This document shows, one piece after another, positions 53,448-62,546 of a stretch of DNA of 64,000 bases; the first letter of the stretch is position 1, and each line of letters opens with the position of its first letter. The translations under genes and the position numbers were made by a program. The DNA is from Rhodothermia bacterium (lineage in GTDB: Bacteria; Bacteroidota; Rhodothermia; Balneolales; Balneolaceae): the NCBI GenBank assembly GCA_030427885.1, contig JAUICM010000003.1, forward strand, positions 186,001 to 250,000, given 5' to 3'. The notes beneath the pieces are model-generated. The model was not told the origin of the DNA. It saw nothing but the letters and a program-made list of their open reading frames with translations, and ran no database searches.

Positions 53448-55739
53448 TTGTTCCATTATAAAAACTTCCTCTTCGGAAGTATTTTTTTTGCTATCACTTC
53501 ATCACTCGGCTTCAGCCAAACTGCCGAACTTTCGGGTACAGTCATGTCCGAATATGGAGTACCTGTATCCGGAGCCCATATTTATCTGACACCTGAGAAA
53601 TGGGGAATTGCTGACGATCTGGGTCAGTTTTCCATAAAAGGTATCGAACCAGGAAACTACACCATTAAAGTAAGCAGCATTGGATTTGAGGGATACAGAT
53701 CCGGAATAACTATTTCTTCGGCCGATGTATTGAATATTGAGATCACCCTGAATACCGAGATCTATGAAGATAAACCCGTGGTAGTAACCGCATCCAGGAC
53801 CAAAAAGGAATTAGAAGAAGTAAGTGTACCGGTAACCGTTGTGGACGATAAAGAAATTGAGCTTACCGGGAGTTTGCGCCTCAGTGATATCCTGAATGAA
53901 CAAATCGGACTTAATGTAGTTTCAGATCATGGAACCGGAATTCAGGTTCAGGGTTTTGATCCTGAGTACACCCTGATCATGATCGATAATCAACCCGTGA
54001 TAGGCCGGACGGCAGGAACCCTCAACCTGGACCGTTTGGCTGTGGGTGATGTAAAACAGATCGAGATCGTGAAGGGGCCTTCATCAGCGCTTTGGGGCAG
54101 CGATGCTCTGGCAGGAGTCATTAATATTATAACTGAGAAAGGTAGTAAACCCTTCAGTGCGGATATTAAGGGACGATATGGATCAAATACTTCATTCGAT
54201 GGATCTGCTAATCTGAAATTCAAAAAGAACAATCTTAACGGACGGTTTTTCAGCAATATAAATGGCTCAGCTGGCTATGATCTCAATGAAGCTACTGTTG
54301 CTCCAACTATCCCCGAATACAGAAATTATACTTTTGCCGGAGGAGCTGATTACCGGGTTTCCAGTATACTTGGCCTTAGCCTGAATGGCCGATACTACAA
54401 AGAAGATCAAAATTATAGTGATGAGATCACCGTCTCTGGTCAACCCGCAGGATTATCAGGATCTGAATATCAGGAAGATTACAGCATCACCCCTGAGATA
54501 TCGCTTAGCCTGGGATCCAGATTCTTTGTGGAGGCTACGGGCTTTCTCAGCGCTTTCAATAGTGAGAGTAAACTAGACTATAATGATACCGGAACCTCTT
54601 ATTTCTATGACTCTTTTGAACAGACTCTGAATAAGATTGAATTCAAAGGTTCCTCTTATTGGAATGATAAGCATACAACCGTGCTTGGAGTGGGAATGAA
54701 CCGCGAAGATCTGACTGCAGACATCTACGCCGATATCCCATATTTTGACAGCTACTTTTCATTCGGCCAACATGAATGGAAGCTTTCAGACAAACTCTCC
54801 CTTACTGCTGGATTCCGGTATGATGACCACAGCGAATATGACTCCCAATTCAGTCCAAAGTTTTCAGGACTCTTCCGTCCCAACCACTTCATTCATTTCC
54901 GGGCTTCCATGGGGGGCGGATTCAAAGCTCCTGATTTTAGACAATTATTCCTGAACTTCACCAACCCCGTTGCAGGATATTCTGTTTTTGGTTCCTCAAC
55001 CGTCGCGGAAGGAATTGCACAACTTCAGGCAGATAATAAGATCCAGGACCTTTATTACAACCCTGCTGACATCGAGGAGATCAAAGCAGAACATTCGTAT
55101 GCCTACAATGCCGGAGTTGATCTGTTCCCGGTCGAAGGGGTTCAGATCCGAACAAATTTCTTCAGAAATAATGTCCGGGACCTTATTGAAACTCAACGGA
55201 TTGCACTCAAAACAAATGGACAATCGGTATTTGGGTATTTCAACCTGAACAAGATCTATACTCAGGGTCTTGAAACAGAACTTCGATACAAACCGGAATT
55301 CATAACCGGCCTGAACATCGCAGTTGGCTATCAGTTCCTGGATGCAAAAAGAGAGCTTAGAAAAGAAGTCGATAAAGTAATGGACGGACAAGTTGTGACT
55401 GTTACAGAAACCAGCTACTCAGAGATGTTCAACCGTTCCAAACATACGGGTAACCTAAAAATATTTTACACCATTAAGCCTCTCGCACTTGATGCAAGTG
55501 TGCGAATTCAATACAGAGGCAGATACGGCTTTGCTGATCTGAATGTAAACGACAAGATCGACAGTAATGAGTATACCCAGGATTATGTACTGGTGAACAC
55601 ATCTATAGCCAAGACTTTCCACGGGCGCTTTCGGTTACAACTTGGCATTAATAACATCACAAACTACCAGAACACTCAGTTTCTGCCATCAAATCCCGGC
55701 ATCACTTTTTATACACAGTTAAATATAAAACTACACTAA
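53448..55739 (+). CDS. TonB-dependent outer-membrane receptor, probably for heme
   Basis: The 763-residue receptor starts at TTG, has a signal peptide (FLFGSIFFAITSSLGFSQ) and then a CarboxypepD_reg domain (about 25-105, GTVMSEYGVPVSGAHIYL). A plug follows (about 115-230, QVQGFDPEYTLIMIDNQPV, IEIVKGPSSALWGSDALAGV), then a long barrel ending FYTQLNIKLH. A HmuY-like lipoprotein gene lies 9 bases downstream, the classic neighbour of a HmuR receptor. Heme is therefore the favoured ligand, but the receptor itself does not show it. Confidence 0.88.
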   Translation: MFHYKNFLFGSIFFAITSSLGFSQTAELSGTVMSEYGVPVSGAHIYLTPEKWGIADDLGQFSIKGIEPGNYTIKVSSIGFEGYRSGITISSADVLNIEITLNTEIYEDKPVVVTASRTKKELEEVSVPVTVVDDKEIELTGSLRLSDILNEQIGLNVVSDHGTGIQVQGFDPEYTLIMIDNQPVIGRTAGTLNLDRLAVGDVKQIEIVKGPSSALWGSDALAGVINIITEKGSKPFSADIKGRYGSNTSFDGSANLKFKKNNLNGRFFSNINGSAGYDLNEATVAPTIPEYRNYTFAGGADYRVSSILGLSLNGRYYKEDQNYSDEITVSGQPAGLSGSEYQEDYSITPEISLSLGSRFFVEATGFLSAFNSESKLDYNDTGTSYFYDSFEQTLNKIEFKGSSYWNDKHTTVLGVGMNREDLTADIYADIPYFDSYFSFGQHEWKLSDKLSLTAGFRYDDHSEYDSQFSPKFSGLFRPNHFIHFRASMGGGFKAPDFRQLFLNFTNPVAGYSVFGSSTVAEGIAQLQADNKIQDLYYNPADIEEIKAEHSYAYNAGVDLFPVEGVQIRTNFFRNNVRDLIETQRIALKTNGQSVFGYFNLNKIYTQGLETELRYKPEFITGLNIAVGYQFLDAKRELRKEVDKVMDGQVVTVTETSYSEMFNRSKHTGNLKIFYTIKPLALDASVRIQYRGRYGFADLNVNDKIDSNEYTQDYVLVNTSIAKTFHGRFRLQLGINNITNYQNTQFLPSNPGITFYTQLNIKLH

Positions 55740-55748
55740 ATATTCCTC

Positions 55749-56336
55749 ATGAGATCACAATTAACTAAACCCCTCATCTTAACATTAGCCTTAACTTTCA
55801 GTTTCTTTGCCTGCAAAGATTCGGGTAACGACGGTCCAGCCGTTGTTGAAGTTCAAACTGCTACTGACATTCCCGGTAACACAGAAAACAATCCAGGATA
55901 TACCTTCTATGATCTTGAAGAAGGTGTTATTGTAGCTGACTCAAGTTCTTCTCAATGGGACATCGCTTTTAGCAATACTACTATTTTAGCTAACTCAGGC
56001 AATGGTGGAGGAATTCTAACGCTGAATGCAGCCTTTGAAACCATTTCTGAAACACCAACGGAAGGTTTTGCAAATGAAACCGAAGCCGGCTCCTGGTATA
56101 ACTACACCGGTGAGGCTCCGTCCGGACCACAGCATGCTATCCTGGCTATTGATGGAGTAACCCTGATCGTTAAAACTCCTGATGCGAAATATGCAAAAGT
56201 TAAGATCCTGAGTTACTACAAGGGAGATCCTGATACTTCAACGGACGAGTTTGCCAATTTCATGACCCGACCAGCAAGCCCATATTTTACTTTTGAATAC
56301 GGCCTGCAAACCGACGGTTCTGTTTATTTTGAATAA
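55749..56336 (+). CDS. hmuY: HmuY-like lipoprotein
   Basis: The 195-residue lipoprotein (signal ending FSFFAC) contains QWDIAFSNTTILANSG and the tract YTFYDLEEGVIV. A later KILSYYKGDPD and FTFEYGLQTDGSVYF follow the pattern of HmuY proteins, which bind heme at the cell surface in Bacteroidota. Heme-ligand residues cannot be assigned by eye. Follows the TonB receptor closely and precedes a terminator. Confidence 0.78.
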   Translation: MRSQLTKPLILTLALTFSFFACKDSGNDGPAVVEVQTATDIPGNTENNPGYTFYDLEEGVIVADSSSSQWDIAFSNTTILANSGNGGGILTLNAAFETISETPTEGFANETEAGSWYNYTGEAPSGPQHAILAIDGVTLIVKTPDAKYAKVKILSYYKGDPDTSTDEFANFMTRPASPYFTFEYGLQTDGSVYFE

Positions 56337-56394
56337 TGAATAGTGTCTGAGCTTTCGTGTCGCTTACTATCAAGTCGACATATTGAAGTCAAGA

Positions 56395-56424
56395 AGCCTG
56401 CCCTGAAAAGCAGGCTTTTTTTTA
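56395..56424 (+). terminator. Terminator of the receptor-HmuY operon
   Basis: AGCCTGC pairs with GCAGGCT around a loop of about 8 bases, followed by a long run of T residues. Confidence 0.9.
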
Positions 56425-56478
56425 TCAGCATGAAACCCCTCTATTGACCTGTACTGGTTTTTCTTTTTTATTGCATTC

Positions 56479-56829
56479 ATGAATATTGAACAATACAGAA
56501 ATTTCTGCCTCTCTTTTCCTGGTGTAACCGAAGGGTTTCCCTTTGGACCCGATGTACTTGTGTTCAAAGTAATGGGGAAGATGTTTGCTCTTACTGATGT
56601 GGAAAAATTTGAATACATCAACTTAAAATGTGATCCCGATCGCGTTATAACCTTAAGAGAACAGTTTGATGAGATTCGTCCTGGTTATCACATGAATAAA
56701 CAACACTGGAATTCTGTTTATACAACCGGTTCACTGGACGATGATCTCATAGAAGAACTGATCATACATTCCTACGATCTTATAGTGGATTCACTTCCAA
56801 ATAAAGACAAAGAAGCCCTTAAGAAATAG
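56479..56829 (+). CDS. MmcQ/YjbR-family DNA-binding-like protein
   Basis: The 116-residue chain matches the CyaY-like YjbR fold family: NIEQYRNFCLSFPGVTEGFP at the start, FGPDVLVFKVMGKMFALTD, GYHMNKQHWNSVY near the end. No catalytic residues are known for the family. Its 3' end overlaps the convergent DUF6787 gene by 11 bases. Confidence 0.9.
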   Translation: MNIEQYRNFCLSFPGVTEGFPFGPDVLVFKVMGKMFALTDVEKFEYINLKCDPDRVITLREQFDEIRPGYHMNKQHWNSVYTTGSLDDDLIEELIIHSYDLIVDSLPNKDKEALKK

Positions 56830-57160
56830 TGTTGGGGTCTGGGGAAGAAGCCTTTTCAGATGAAATGCCGGGAATAAGCCGCCCAAAGGTCTTTTTAAGA
56901 AACCACCAGAAAAATTTCCGCTGTCCAAAAAGGGTTCCGTAAATTATCAAAAGGACATTATATAAAGGCAGAATTGTTACGATCCATATGATCGTTCTTA
57001 TCCACCACGAAAGGTCAGGAGTAACACCCAACAGATCAAAAATATACTTCTTTACATATACTGCTGTTGAGCCTGTGCATGCGAAAACAACTAAAATTAT
57101 AAATACCTGCCAGCTGCTTTCAATTTGCCAACGCTGCTTGAGCTTATCAACTATTTTCAT
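56819..57160 (-). CDS. DUF6787-like membrane protein
   Basis: The 113 residues contain two hydrophobic helices (VFIILVVFACTGSTAVYVKK and IWIVTILPLYNVLLIIYGTL) and the aromatic end FFWWFLKKTFGRLIPG. The pattern matches the small Bacteroidota membrane family DUF6787, judged by eye. It is a single gene of unknown function. Confidence 0.7.
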   Translation of the reverse strand: MKIVDKLKQRWQIESSWQVFIILVVFACTGSTAVYVKKYIFDLLGVTPDLSWWIRTIIWIVTILPLYNVLLIIYGTLFGQRKFFWWFLKKTFGRLIPGISSEKASSPDPNTIS

Positions 57161-57342
57161 TCACATAATATTTAAAAAGTTGAAAATAGGTTTTTGATAG
57201 CTTTAATGAAGTCAAATATTTATAAAATTCAGTTTTTTATATTATATACCGGAGTAAGATATCTCTTGCAATTCCTTGAAGGCGGAAGTAGTTTCCCCAA
57301 TTAAAGGAAGGATTCGAGTTATTCAAGATTTAAGGGTCGGGA

Positions 57343-57957
57343 ATGCGTAAATATGTAATGGAAGCCATAGGCACCTTTTTTCTGGTGCTTTCTGTAGGGC
57401 TGACCGGTAATGCATTTGCTATTGGGTTATTAGTAGCAGCATTGGTTTTTGGGGGTTCCCATATATCCGGGGCTCACTTTAACCCTGCCATTTCATTTGC
57501 CTTTTTTCTGAAAAAAGAGATCAATTTTAACACCTTCATTGGATATGTAATAAGTCAGATCTTAGGTGTTTTTGCTGCCTCCGGAGTTTATCTGATGCTT
57601 TCGAATCTGGTTTTTTATGTTGAACCCCCCGCTTCAACAACCATATATCAGCAAACGAGCATTGAGTTAATTGCTACTTTCGTGTTGGTATTTGTTTATC
57701 TCAACGCCTTTCCAACTAAGCACTATAAGCAAAACCGGTCTGCTGGTTTAATCATTGGAGTAACCTTAACGGCGCTAATTCTGATGAGCGAGGATATCTC
57801 TGGTGGAATTCTTAATCCGGCAATCTCTATTGGGGCTTCTCTTCTGGATCTAATCTCCATCAACGGAGCTTCCTATAAATACATACCTATTTACACTCTG
57901 GCTCCAATCACAGGATCTGTGCTGGCAACTTACTTGTATAAATATCTGAACGATTAA
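57343..57957 (+). CDS. Aquaporin/MIP-family channel
   Basis: The 204-residue channel has six membrane helices and both pore motifs, NPA at Asn47 (GAHFNPAISFAFF) and NPA at Asn158 (GGILNPAISIGAS). The second motif lacks the Arg that usually follows in the selectivity filter (NPAR), with Ile at that position. The missing Arg and the short loop suggest a selectivity different from classical AqpZ or GlpF. Overlaps the convergent histidine kinase gene by 4 bases. Confidence 0.9.
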   Translation: MRKYVMEAIGTFFLVLSVGLTGNAFAIGLLVAALVFGGSHISGAHFNPAISFAFFLKKEINFNTFIGYVISQILGVFAASGVYLMLSNLVFYVEPPASTTIYQQTSIELIATFVLVFVYLNAFPTKHYKQNRSAGLIIGVTLTALILMSEDISGGILNPAISIGASLLDLISINGASYKYIPIYTLAPITGSVLATYLYKYLND

Positions 57958-59366
57958 GCCTGCTCTTTCTCAGTAAGCAGCGAGAAGTAGAATCTGGAGC
58001 CTTCACCCGGTTTACTTTCCACAAATATCTCCCGTTGGTGCGCTGCTAAAATGCCTTTTACAACAGCCAGGCCTAATCCTGTACCTCCTTTATCTCTTGA
58101 ACGCGCTTTATCAGTTCTGTAAAACCTGTCGAATAAGCGCTCCAGATGCTCTTCTCCAATTCCTATACCCGTATCCTCCACTGATATCTCCACTTCATTT
58201 CCGTGATGAACACACTTCACTTTGATCTCTCCTTCGTTGGTATACTTGATGGCATTTGATATCAGGTTATCCAGCACCTGTTCTATCTTATCTTCATCAG
58301 CATCCACAATACTTTCTTCGATCTGAATAACCTTGAGGTTAATTCCCTTCTCAGTAGCAATTGGCTGATAGGTTTTCACCACTTCCTTAACCACTGCACT
58401 TACATCAAATTTAGACTTGTTAATAAAGCTTGCATCCAGATCATAACGTTGTAGTGATTTAATATCTTCAAATAAACGAACTACCCGCTCGATCTGCTTT
58501 TGTGCAGTTGCCATATACTGACTTTTCTTTTCCGCTGCCAGGTTTTCCATTTGCAACATTTCCATTGCCCCGGAAATAGTGTGCAGTGGATTTCGAACTT
58601 CATGAGCAATATCTGCAAAGAACTGATTCTGCTTCTCATTCAAATTTTTCAACTTCTCATTATCTGCTTTGAGCGTGCCTGCCATTTGATTCAGGGTCTC
58701 TGCCAGTGTACCAAACTCATCATTTCGATTAAGGTTTATCTCTCTGTCCAGATTCCCCTCTGCGATCTCGAGTGCAGCTTCCTTTAATTGTGTTATTGGC
58801 CTTGCCAGATAGCGCGCAAAAAGAAAACTCACAATAACTACCACCAGTATCGAACCCACCATAGCCCCATAGATCAGGTGGCGTATACTTGCTTCCGCCG
58901 CATACAGATCTTCCTTAAGCTGACTGATCCTCAGATAACGGGCATCCGATTTATTTACTTCAATACGATGGAATGAGATCAGTTTATCCAAACTCTCTTC
59001 GTTCAGGATAACCTGTGTTCTATCCCCCGCTAAATCGGCTTGAAGATCGTCATTCATCATTTCCCGGGAATCAGTGAATTGCGACTCATCGAAGGGTGCG
59101 TACACGATAAGACTGCCAGCTTCGTCGAACAAAGCAACATTATATCCCGTCAGATCTGACATAAATTCGACCTTATCAAAAAGATCCTGATTAGATATTT
59201 CAGTCTCCAGCGACTTGGCAAAGGTCTGGGCATCACTTTCGAATTTCTGAACCGCTTCATCGTACAGAAATGAACGGATACTCAGAATAGCATATGCACT
59301 TATAACGATAACACCGATCGAGAGCAATACGATGTATACCGAAGCCAGCTTTGACTGGATATTCAT
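57954..59366 (-). CDS. Membrane sensor histidine kinase
   Basis: The 470 residues have an N-terminal helix, a periplasmic sensor region (about 30-160), a second helix near 170, a HAMP domain (ARYLARPITQLKEAALEIAE), and a dimerisation domain with His255 (FADIAHEVRNPLHTISGAME). A HATPase domain follows with N-box ISNAIKYTNEG, DTGIGI and GGTGLGLAVVKG. It phosphorylates the response regulator upstream, whose gene overlaps it by 4 bases. The signal is unknown. Confidence 0.95.
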   Translation of the reverse strand: MNIQSKLASVYIVLLSIGVIVISAYAILSIRSFLYDEAVQKFESDAQTFAKSLETEISNQDLFDKVEFMSDLTGYNVALFDEAGSLIVYAPFDESQFTDSREMMNDDLQADLAGDRTQVILNEESLDKLISFHRIEVNKSDARYLRISQLKEDLYAAEASIRHLIYGAMVGSILVVVIVSFLFARYLARPITQLKEAALEIAEGNLDREINLNRNDEFGTLAETLNQMAGTLKADNEKLKNLNEKQNQFFADIAHEVRNPLHTISGAMEMLQMENLAAEKKSQYMATAQKQIERVVRLFEDIKSLQRYDLDASFINKSKFDVSAVVKEVVKTYQPIATEKGINLKVIQIEESIVDADEDKIEQVLDNLISNAIKYTNEGEIKVKCVHHGNEVEISVEDTGIGIGEEHLERLFDRFYRTDKARSRDKGGTGLGLAVVKGILAAHQREIFVESKPGEGSRFYFSLLTEKEQA

Positions 59367-60064
59367 GAACGGAGGTATTCGCGGTTAAACCCGTAACCAA
59401 CACCCCTGTAGGTCTTTATTAGTTTACCTTCATCCTTCATCTTGATCCTGAGATTCTTGATATGAACATCCACTGTTCGGTCAAAAATGTATTTCTCTTC
59501 ATCCGAAATATGTTCCAGGATCTCCTGCCGGCTATATACCAGTTTAGGGTGCTGAAAAAATAACTCAGCGATCACATACTCTGTATTTGTGAGGTCTACC
59601 TTATCCTCATGGATAAACATTTCCTTAGAATCGGTATCCAGATAAACATGGTCATATTTCAACCAGTTTGTTTTCTCGGGACTCTGGCGCCGAAGTTGAG
59701 AATCAACATGAGCTTTAACCAGATTTAAGCTTGCTGGTTTTTTTATGTAGTCATCCGCTCCCAGTTCAAGTCCTTCGATCTCATCTCTTTCTTCGTCTCT
59801 TGCTGTCAGAAAAAGAACCGGGATATCGCTGATCACCGGATGCTGCCTAATGTGCCGGCATATTTCTTTTCCATCATGATGAGGCACCATAATATCAAGA
59901 ATTGCCAGTTCCAGCTCATCTGCATTATCATCTATGATCTCTAATGCACGCTTTCCATCTTTAGCCCAAAAGACCTTATAGTTATTTAGTTCCAGGAAGT
60001 TAGCAAGCATTTCGCCTGACTCTTCCTCATCTTCTACAAGTAAAATTGTATGATATATGTTCAC
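59363..60064 (-). CDS. OmpR-family response regulator
   Basis: The 233 residues consist of a receiver domain with the phosphorylation site Asp57 (AILDIMVPHHDG), the acidic pair in LVEDEEE and Lys in IKKPASL, and a winged-helix DNA-binding domain (TNTEYVIAELFFQHP, then RTVDVHIKNLRIKM and TYRGVGYGFN). It is the first gene of the two-component operon. Confidence 0.96.
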   Translation of the reverse strand: MNIYHTILLVEDEEESGEMLANFLELNNYKVFWAKDGKRALEIIDDNADELELAILDIMVPHHDGKEICRHIRQHPVISDIPVLFLTARDEERDEIEGLELGADDYIKKPASLNLVKAHVDSQLRRQSPEKTNWLKYDHVYLDTDSKEMFIHEDKVDLTNTEYVIAELFFQHPKLVYSRQEILEHISDEEKYIFDRTVDVHIKNLRIKMKDEGKLIKTYRGVGYGFNREYLRS

Positions 60065-60103
60065 GTTCCCGAAATTGATTAAGTTCTCGTAAAATTAATC
60101 AGA

Positions 60104-60901
60104 ATGAATTATAAAAATAAAACCGTCTGGATAACAGGTGCATCTTCGGGAATTGGCGAAGCTTTTGCAAAAGCTTTTTTTAAAGAAGATGCAAAACTTA
60201 TTCTCTCGTCCCGGAGGGAAGAGGAACTCCAGCGTGTAAAGCAAGAACTGGGCGCTGATCACTCAAATTGCTATATCCTTCCACTCGACCTCTCCAACCC
60301 CGAAAGTCTGGCATCCAAAGCCTCAGAAGCTTTGAGCATTTTTGGCGGTATTGATGTTTTGGTTAATAACGGAGGCATAAGCCAGCGTTCTTTGTTTGCC
60401 GAAACTGATATGGATACCATAAGACGTTTAATGGAGGTTAATTTTTTTGGGACTGCCGAACTTACACGTGCTGTGCTGCCTTCCATGATGGAAAGACGAT
60501 CCGGACAGATCATCGTAACCAGTAGTTTAGCCGGTAAATTCGGCACTAAATTCAGATCCGGTTATGCTGCCAGTAAACATGCCCTCCAGGGACTATTCGA
60601 CTGTATCCGCCAGGAGATGTACGAATATAATATCGCAGTAACCATAGTATGCCCAGGTCCAATCAAAACAAACATCACCAAAAACTCACTTACTGCTGAT
60701 GGCAGTTCGTTCGGGAAAATGGGGGCACTCCACCAAAACGCAATGAATGCTGATGAAATGATCTCAAGGATCTGGTCGAAGGTTAAGGCTGGCAAAGAAG
60801 AGATTTACATTTCAAGCCCCAAAGAACGTTTCGCCTTATTATTGAAAAGACTTTCTCCCGCACTGCTCAATAAAATTCTCAAGAATAGTAAAGTTACCTG
60901 A
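60104..60901 (+). CDS. Short-chain dehydrogenase, DltE-like
   Basis: The 265 residues have TGASSGIG at residues 11-18, NNGGISQR, the catalytic Ser in VTSSLAGKF and Tyr154 in YAASKHALQG. This is the classical SDR layout with a preference for NADP(H) suggested by SSRREEEL. Substrate unknown. It is separated by 13 bases from a secreted protein gene and may be co-transcribed with it. Confidence 0.92.
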   Translation: MNYKNKTVWITGASSGIGEAFAKAFFKEDAKLILSSRREEELQRVKQELGADHSNCYILPLDLSNPESLASKASEALSIFGGIDVLVNNGGISQRSLFAETDMDTIRRLMEVNFFGTAELTRAVLPSMMERRSGQIIVTSSLAGKFGTKFRSGYAASKHALQGLFDCIRQEMYEYNIAVTIVCPGPIKTNITKNSLTADGSSFGKMGALHQNAMNADEMISRIWSKVKAGKEEIYISSPKERFALLLKRLSPALLNKILKNSKVT

Positions 60902-60914
60902 CCGAACCCTTCTT

Positions 60915-61454
60915 ATGACTGTATTTAATCAACTAAGATTCTCACTAACACTCTCAGTTTTAATCCTACTTTCAAATTCTTTATTCGCTCAATATCAAGA
61001 CGTCACTTACACCACCAAACGTTCAATAAAACCCGACTTCAGTCTTGGTTTGATGCATAATCTTCCAAAGTCTTATAGTTTGAATGCAGAGATCTATCTT
61101 GGACTCCAGACTGTATCCACCCCTGACAGTATTCCTTACGGACCTAATATGGTCGGTCATTCCTTTAAAGGAATCTCTTTTGAGGGCTCTTTGTATAAAG
61201 GTGGCAGAGGACTTGGGGTTGCTTACTTTAATTACTCACAAAGCATGGTTCTGGCAGTTGGCTACCGTCTTGGGCTTTACTATTTCACCAATTTCGACAA
61301 TTCCAGAGTGCTGAAAGATCAGGAATTCATTGGTATTAAAGCTTCTTTTTCTGCGATGCTATTCGAAACACAGCTTGGTGTTTTTAAGAATTTGAATAGT
61401 TCACAGGTGGTACCATTCTTTGGGATCGGTTTTCATTTCGGACCATTCCTTTAA
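60915..61454 (+). CDS. Small secreted barrel-like protein, unknown
   Basis: The 179 residues carry a signal peptide (SLTLSVLILLSNSLFAQ) and alternating strands that end GIGFHFGPFL, like a small 8-strand outer-membrane barrel. I do not recognise the family. Overlaps the convergent DUF58 gene by 4 bases. Confidence 0.65.
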   Translation: MTVFNQLRFSLTLSVLILLSNSLFAQYQDVTYTTKRSIKPDFSLGLMHNLPKSYSLNAEIYLGLQTVSTPDSIPYGPNMVGHSFKGISFEGSLYKGGRGLGVAYFNYSQSMVLAVGYRLGLYYFTNFDNSRVLKDQEFIGIKASFSAMLFETQLGVFKNLNSSQVVPFFGIGFHFGPFL

Positions 61455-62371
61455 CCCAGCCTTTTTCTTTTATTCAAATAGGCTAAAAGAGCCTGATCAA
61501 ACTGACCTTCTGTATCAATCTCCTCAAAATCGATCTCAAATTCACTACATGCCATCATAAACCGGTGAGTGTATTCTTCCACTTTTTTCTGGTAATCCTC
61601 TCTAACCTGTGCCGGCAGTACTTCTATCTCCGTTCCGGTTTCCATATCCTCAAAAACAAACCGGTTATCCGAAAAGGCAAGTTCCCGTTCGCTGCGCTTC
61701 TCTAATACATTAAACAACAGAACTTCATGCTTTCGGTGTCGGAGATGTTTCAGGGCTGAGACTAGCGCCTCATGCTGATCCACATTTTCAAAAAGATCTG
61801 TAATAATGATTACCAGACTTCTGTGATTCAATCGCTCTGCAACTTCGTGAATGACCTTTGAAGATGCAGTTACCCTTTTTTCCTGATTTTCCTGCTCCTC
61901 CCTTGCCAACTCCTTCTCAAGCTCAATATAGATCTGTCGCAAATGAGCATAGGTCCCTTTTGCAGGTATAAAATTGTCAATCTTTGAATTGAAAGGGATA
62001 AGTCCACAAGCATCCCGCTGCCGATGCATCATATATAGTAAAGAAGCTGCAAAATGAGTTCCATACCTAAGTTTACTCCATTCCCCAAAATGCTTGAACT
62101 GCATAGAAGAACTCGTGTCCAGCAAGACATAACAACGCAGGTTCGTTTCCTCTTCATACTGTTTTACATAGAAACGTTCCTTCTTTCCATACGCCTTCCA
62201 ATCTATGTGCTTAAAATCATCACCAGGGTTATATGGCCGGTGTTCTGCAAACTCCACACTAAATCCATGATAGGGACTTCTGTGAAGGCCAGAGATAAAT
62301 CCCTCAACAATCTTTTTCGCCCTCAACTCGAGCGATGACAATTTTGATAGTATGTCTGGTTTAATGATCAT
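61451..62371 (-). CDS. DUF58-domain protein
   Basis: The 306 residues show the DUF58 landmarks: GFSVEFAEHRPYNPGDDFKH, IDWKAYGKKERFYVKQYEEE, and a vWA-like metal-site motif DTSSSM starting at Asp85. These genes usually sit next to a MoxR ATPase; none is seen within the window on this side. The neighbour to the right (porin) is in the opposite direction. Role unknown, possibly envelope or metal-linked. Confidence 0.9.
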   Translation of the reverse strand: MIIKPDILSKLSSLELRAKKIVEGFISGLHRSPYHGFSVEFAEHRPYNPGDDFKHIDWKAYGKKERFYVKQYEEETNLRCYVLLDTSSSMQFKHFGEWSKLRYGTHFAASLLYMMHRQRDACGLIPFNSKIDNFIPAKGTYAHLRQIYIELEKELAREEQENQEKRVTASSKVIHEVAERLNHRSLVIIITDLFENVDQHEALVSALKHLRHRKHEVLLFNVLEKRSERELAFSDNRFVFEDMETGTEIEVLPAQVREDYQKKVEEYTHRFMMACSEFEIDFEEIDTEGQFDQALLAYLNKRKRLG

Positions 62372-62485
62372 GGCTAATGGTAAAACTTATTCTCAACAAA
62401 ATTGAAATTCTTTTATTTGGAAGCGCTTCTTTCCTAACACACTGAAAAAACTTCACATATTATTCTTATATGAAGACTAATGTCG

Positions 62486-62510
62486 AATGTAAATAAAAAG
62501 TATTTACATT
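62486..62510. promoter_or_regulatory. Inverted repeat, candidate operator before the OprO/P-like porin
   Basis: AATGTAAATA and TATTTACATT are perfect 10-bp arms separated by AAAAG. The repeat ends 36 bases before the ATG of the porin gene, the usual place for a dimeric regulator to bind. The regulator is unknown. Confidence 0.55.
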
Positions 62511-62546
62511 TATTCATCAATTGAAAGACGGACTCTAAGACAAACA

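Noticed and set aside
54996-55391. 131-residue minus-strand frame
   Set aside because: It lies antisense within the beta barrel of the TonB receptor and has no start context or family signs.
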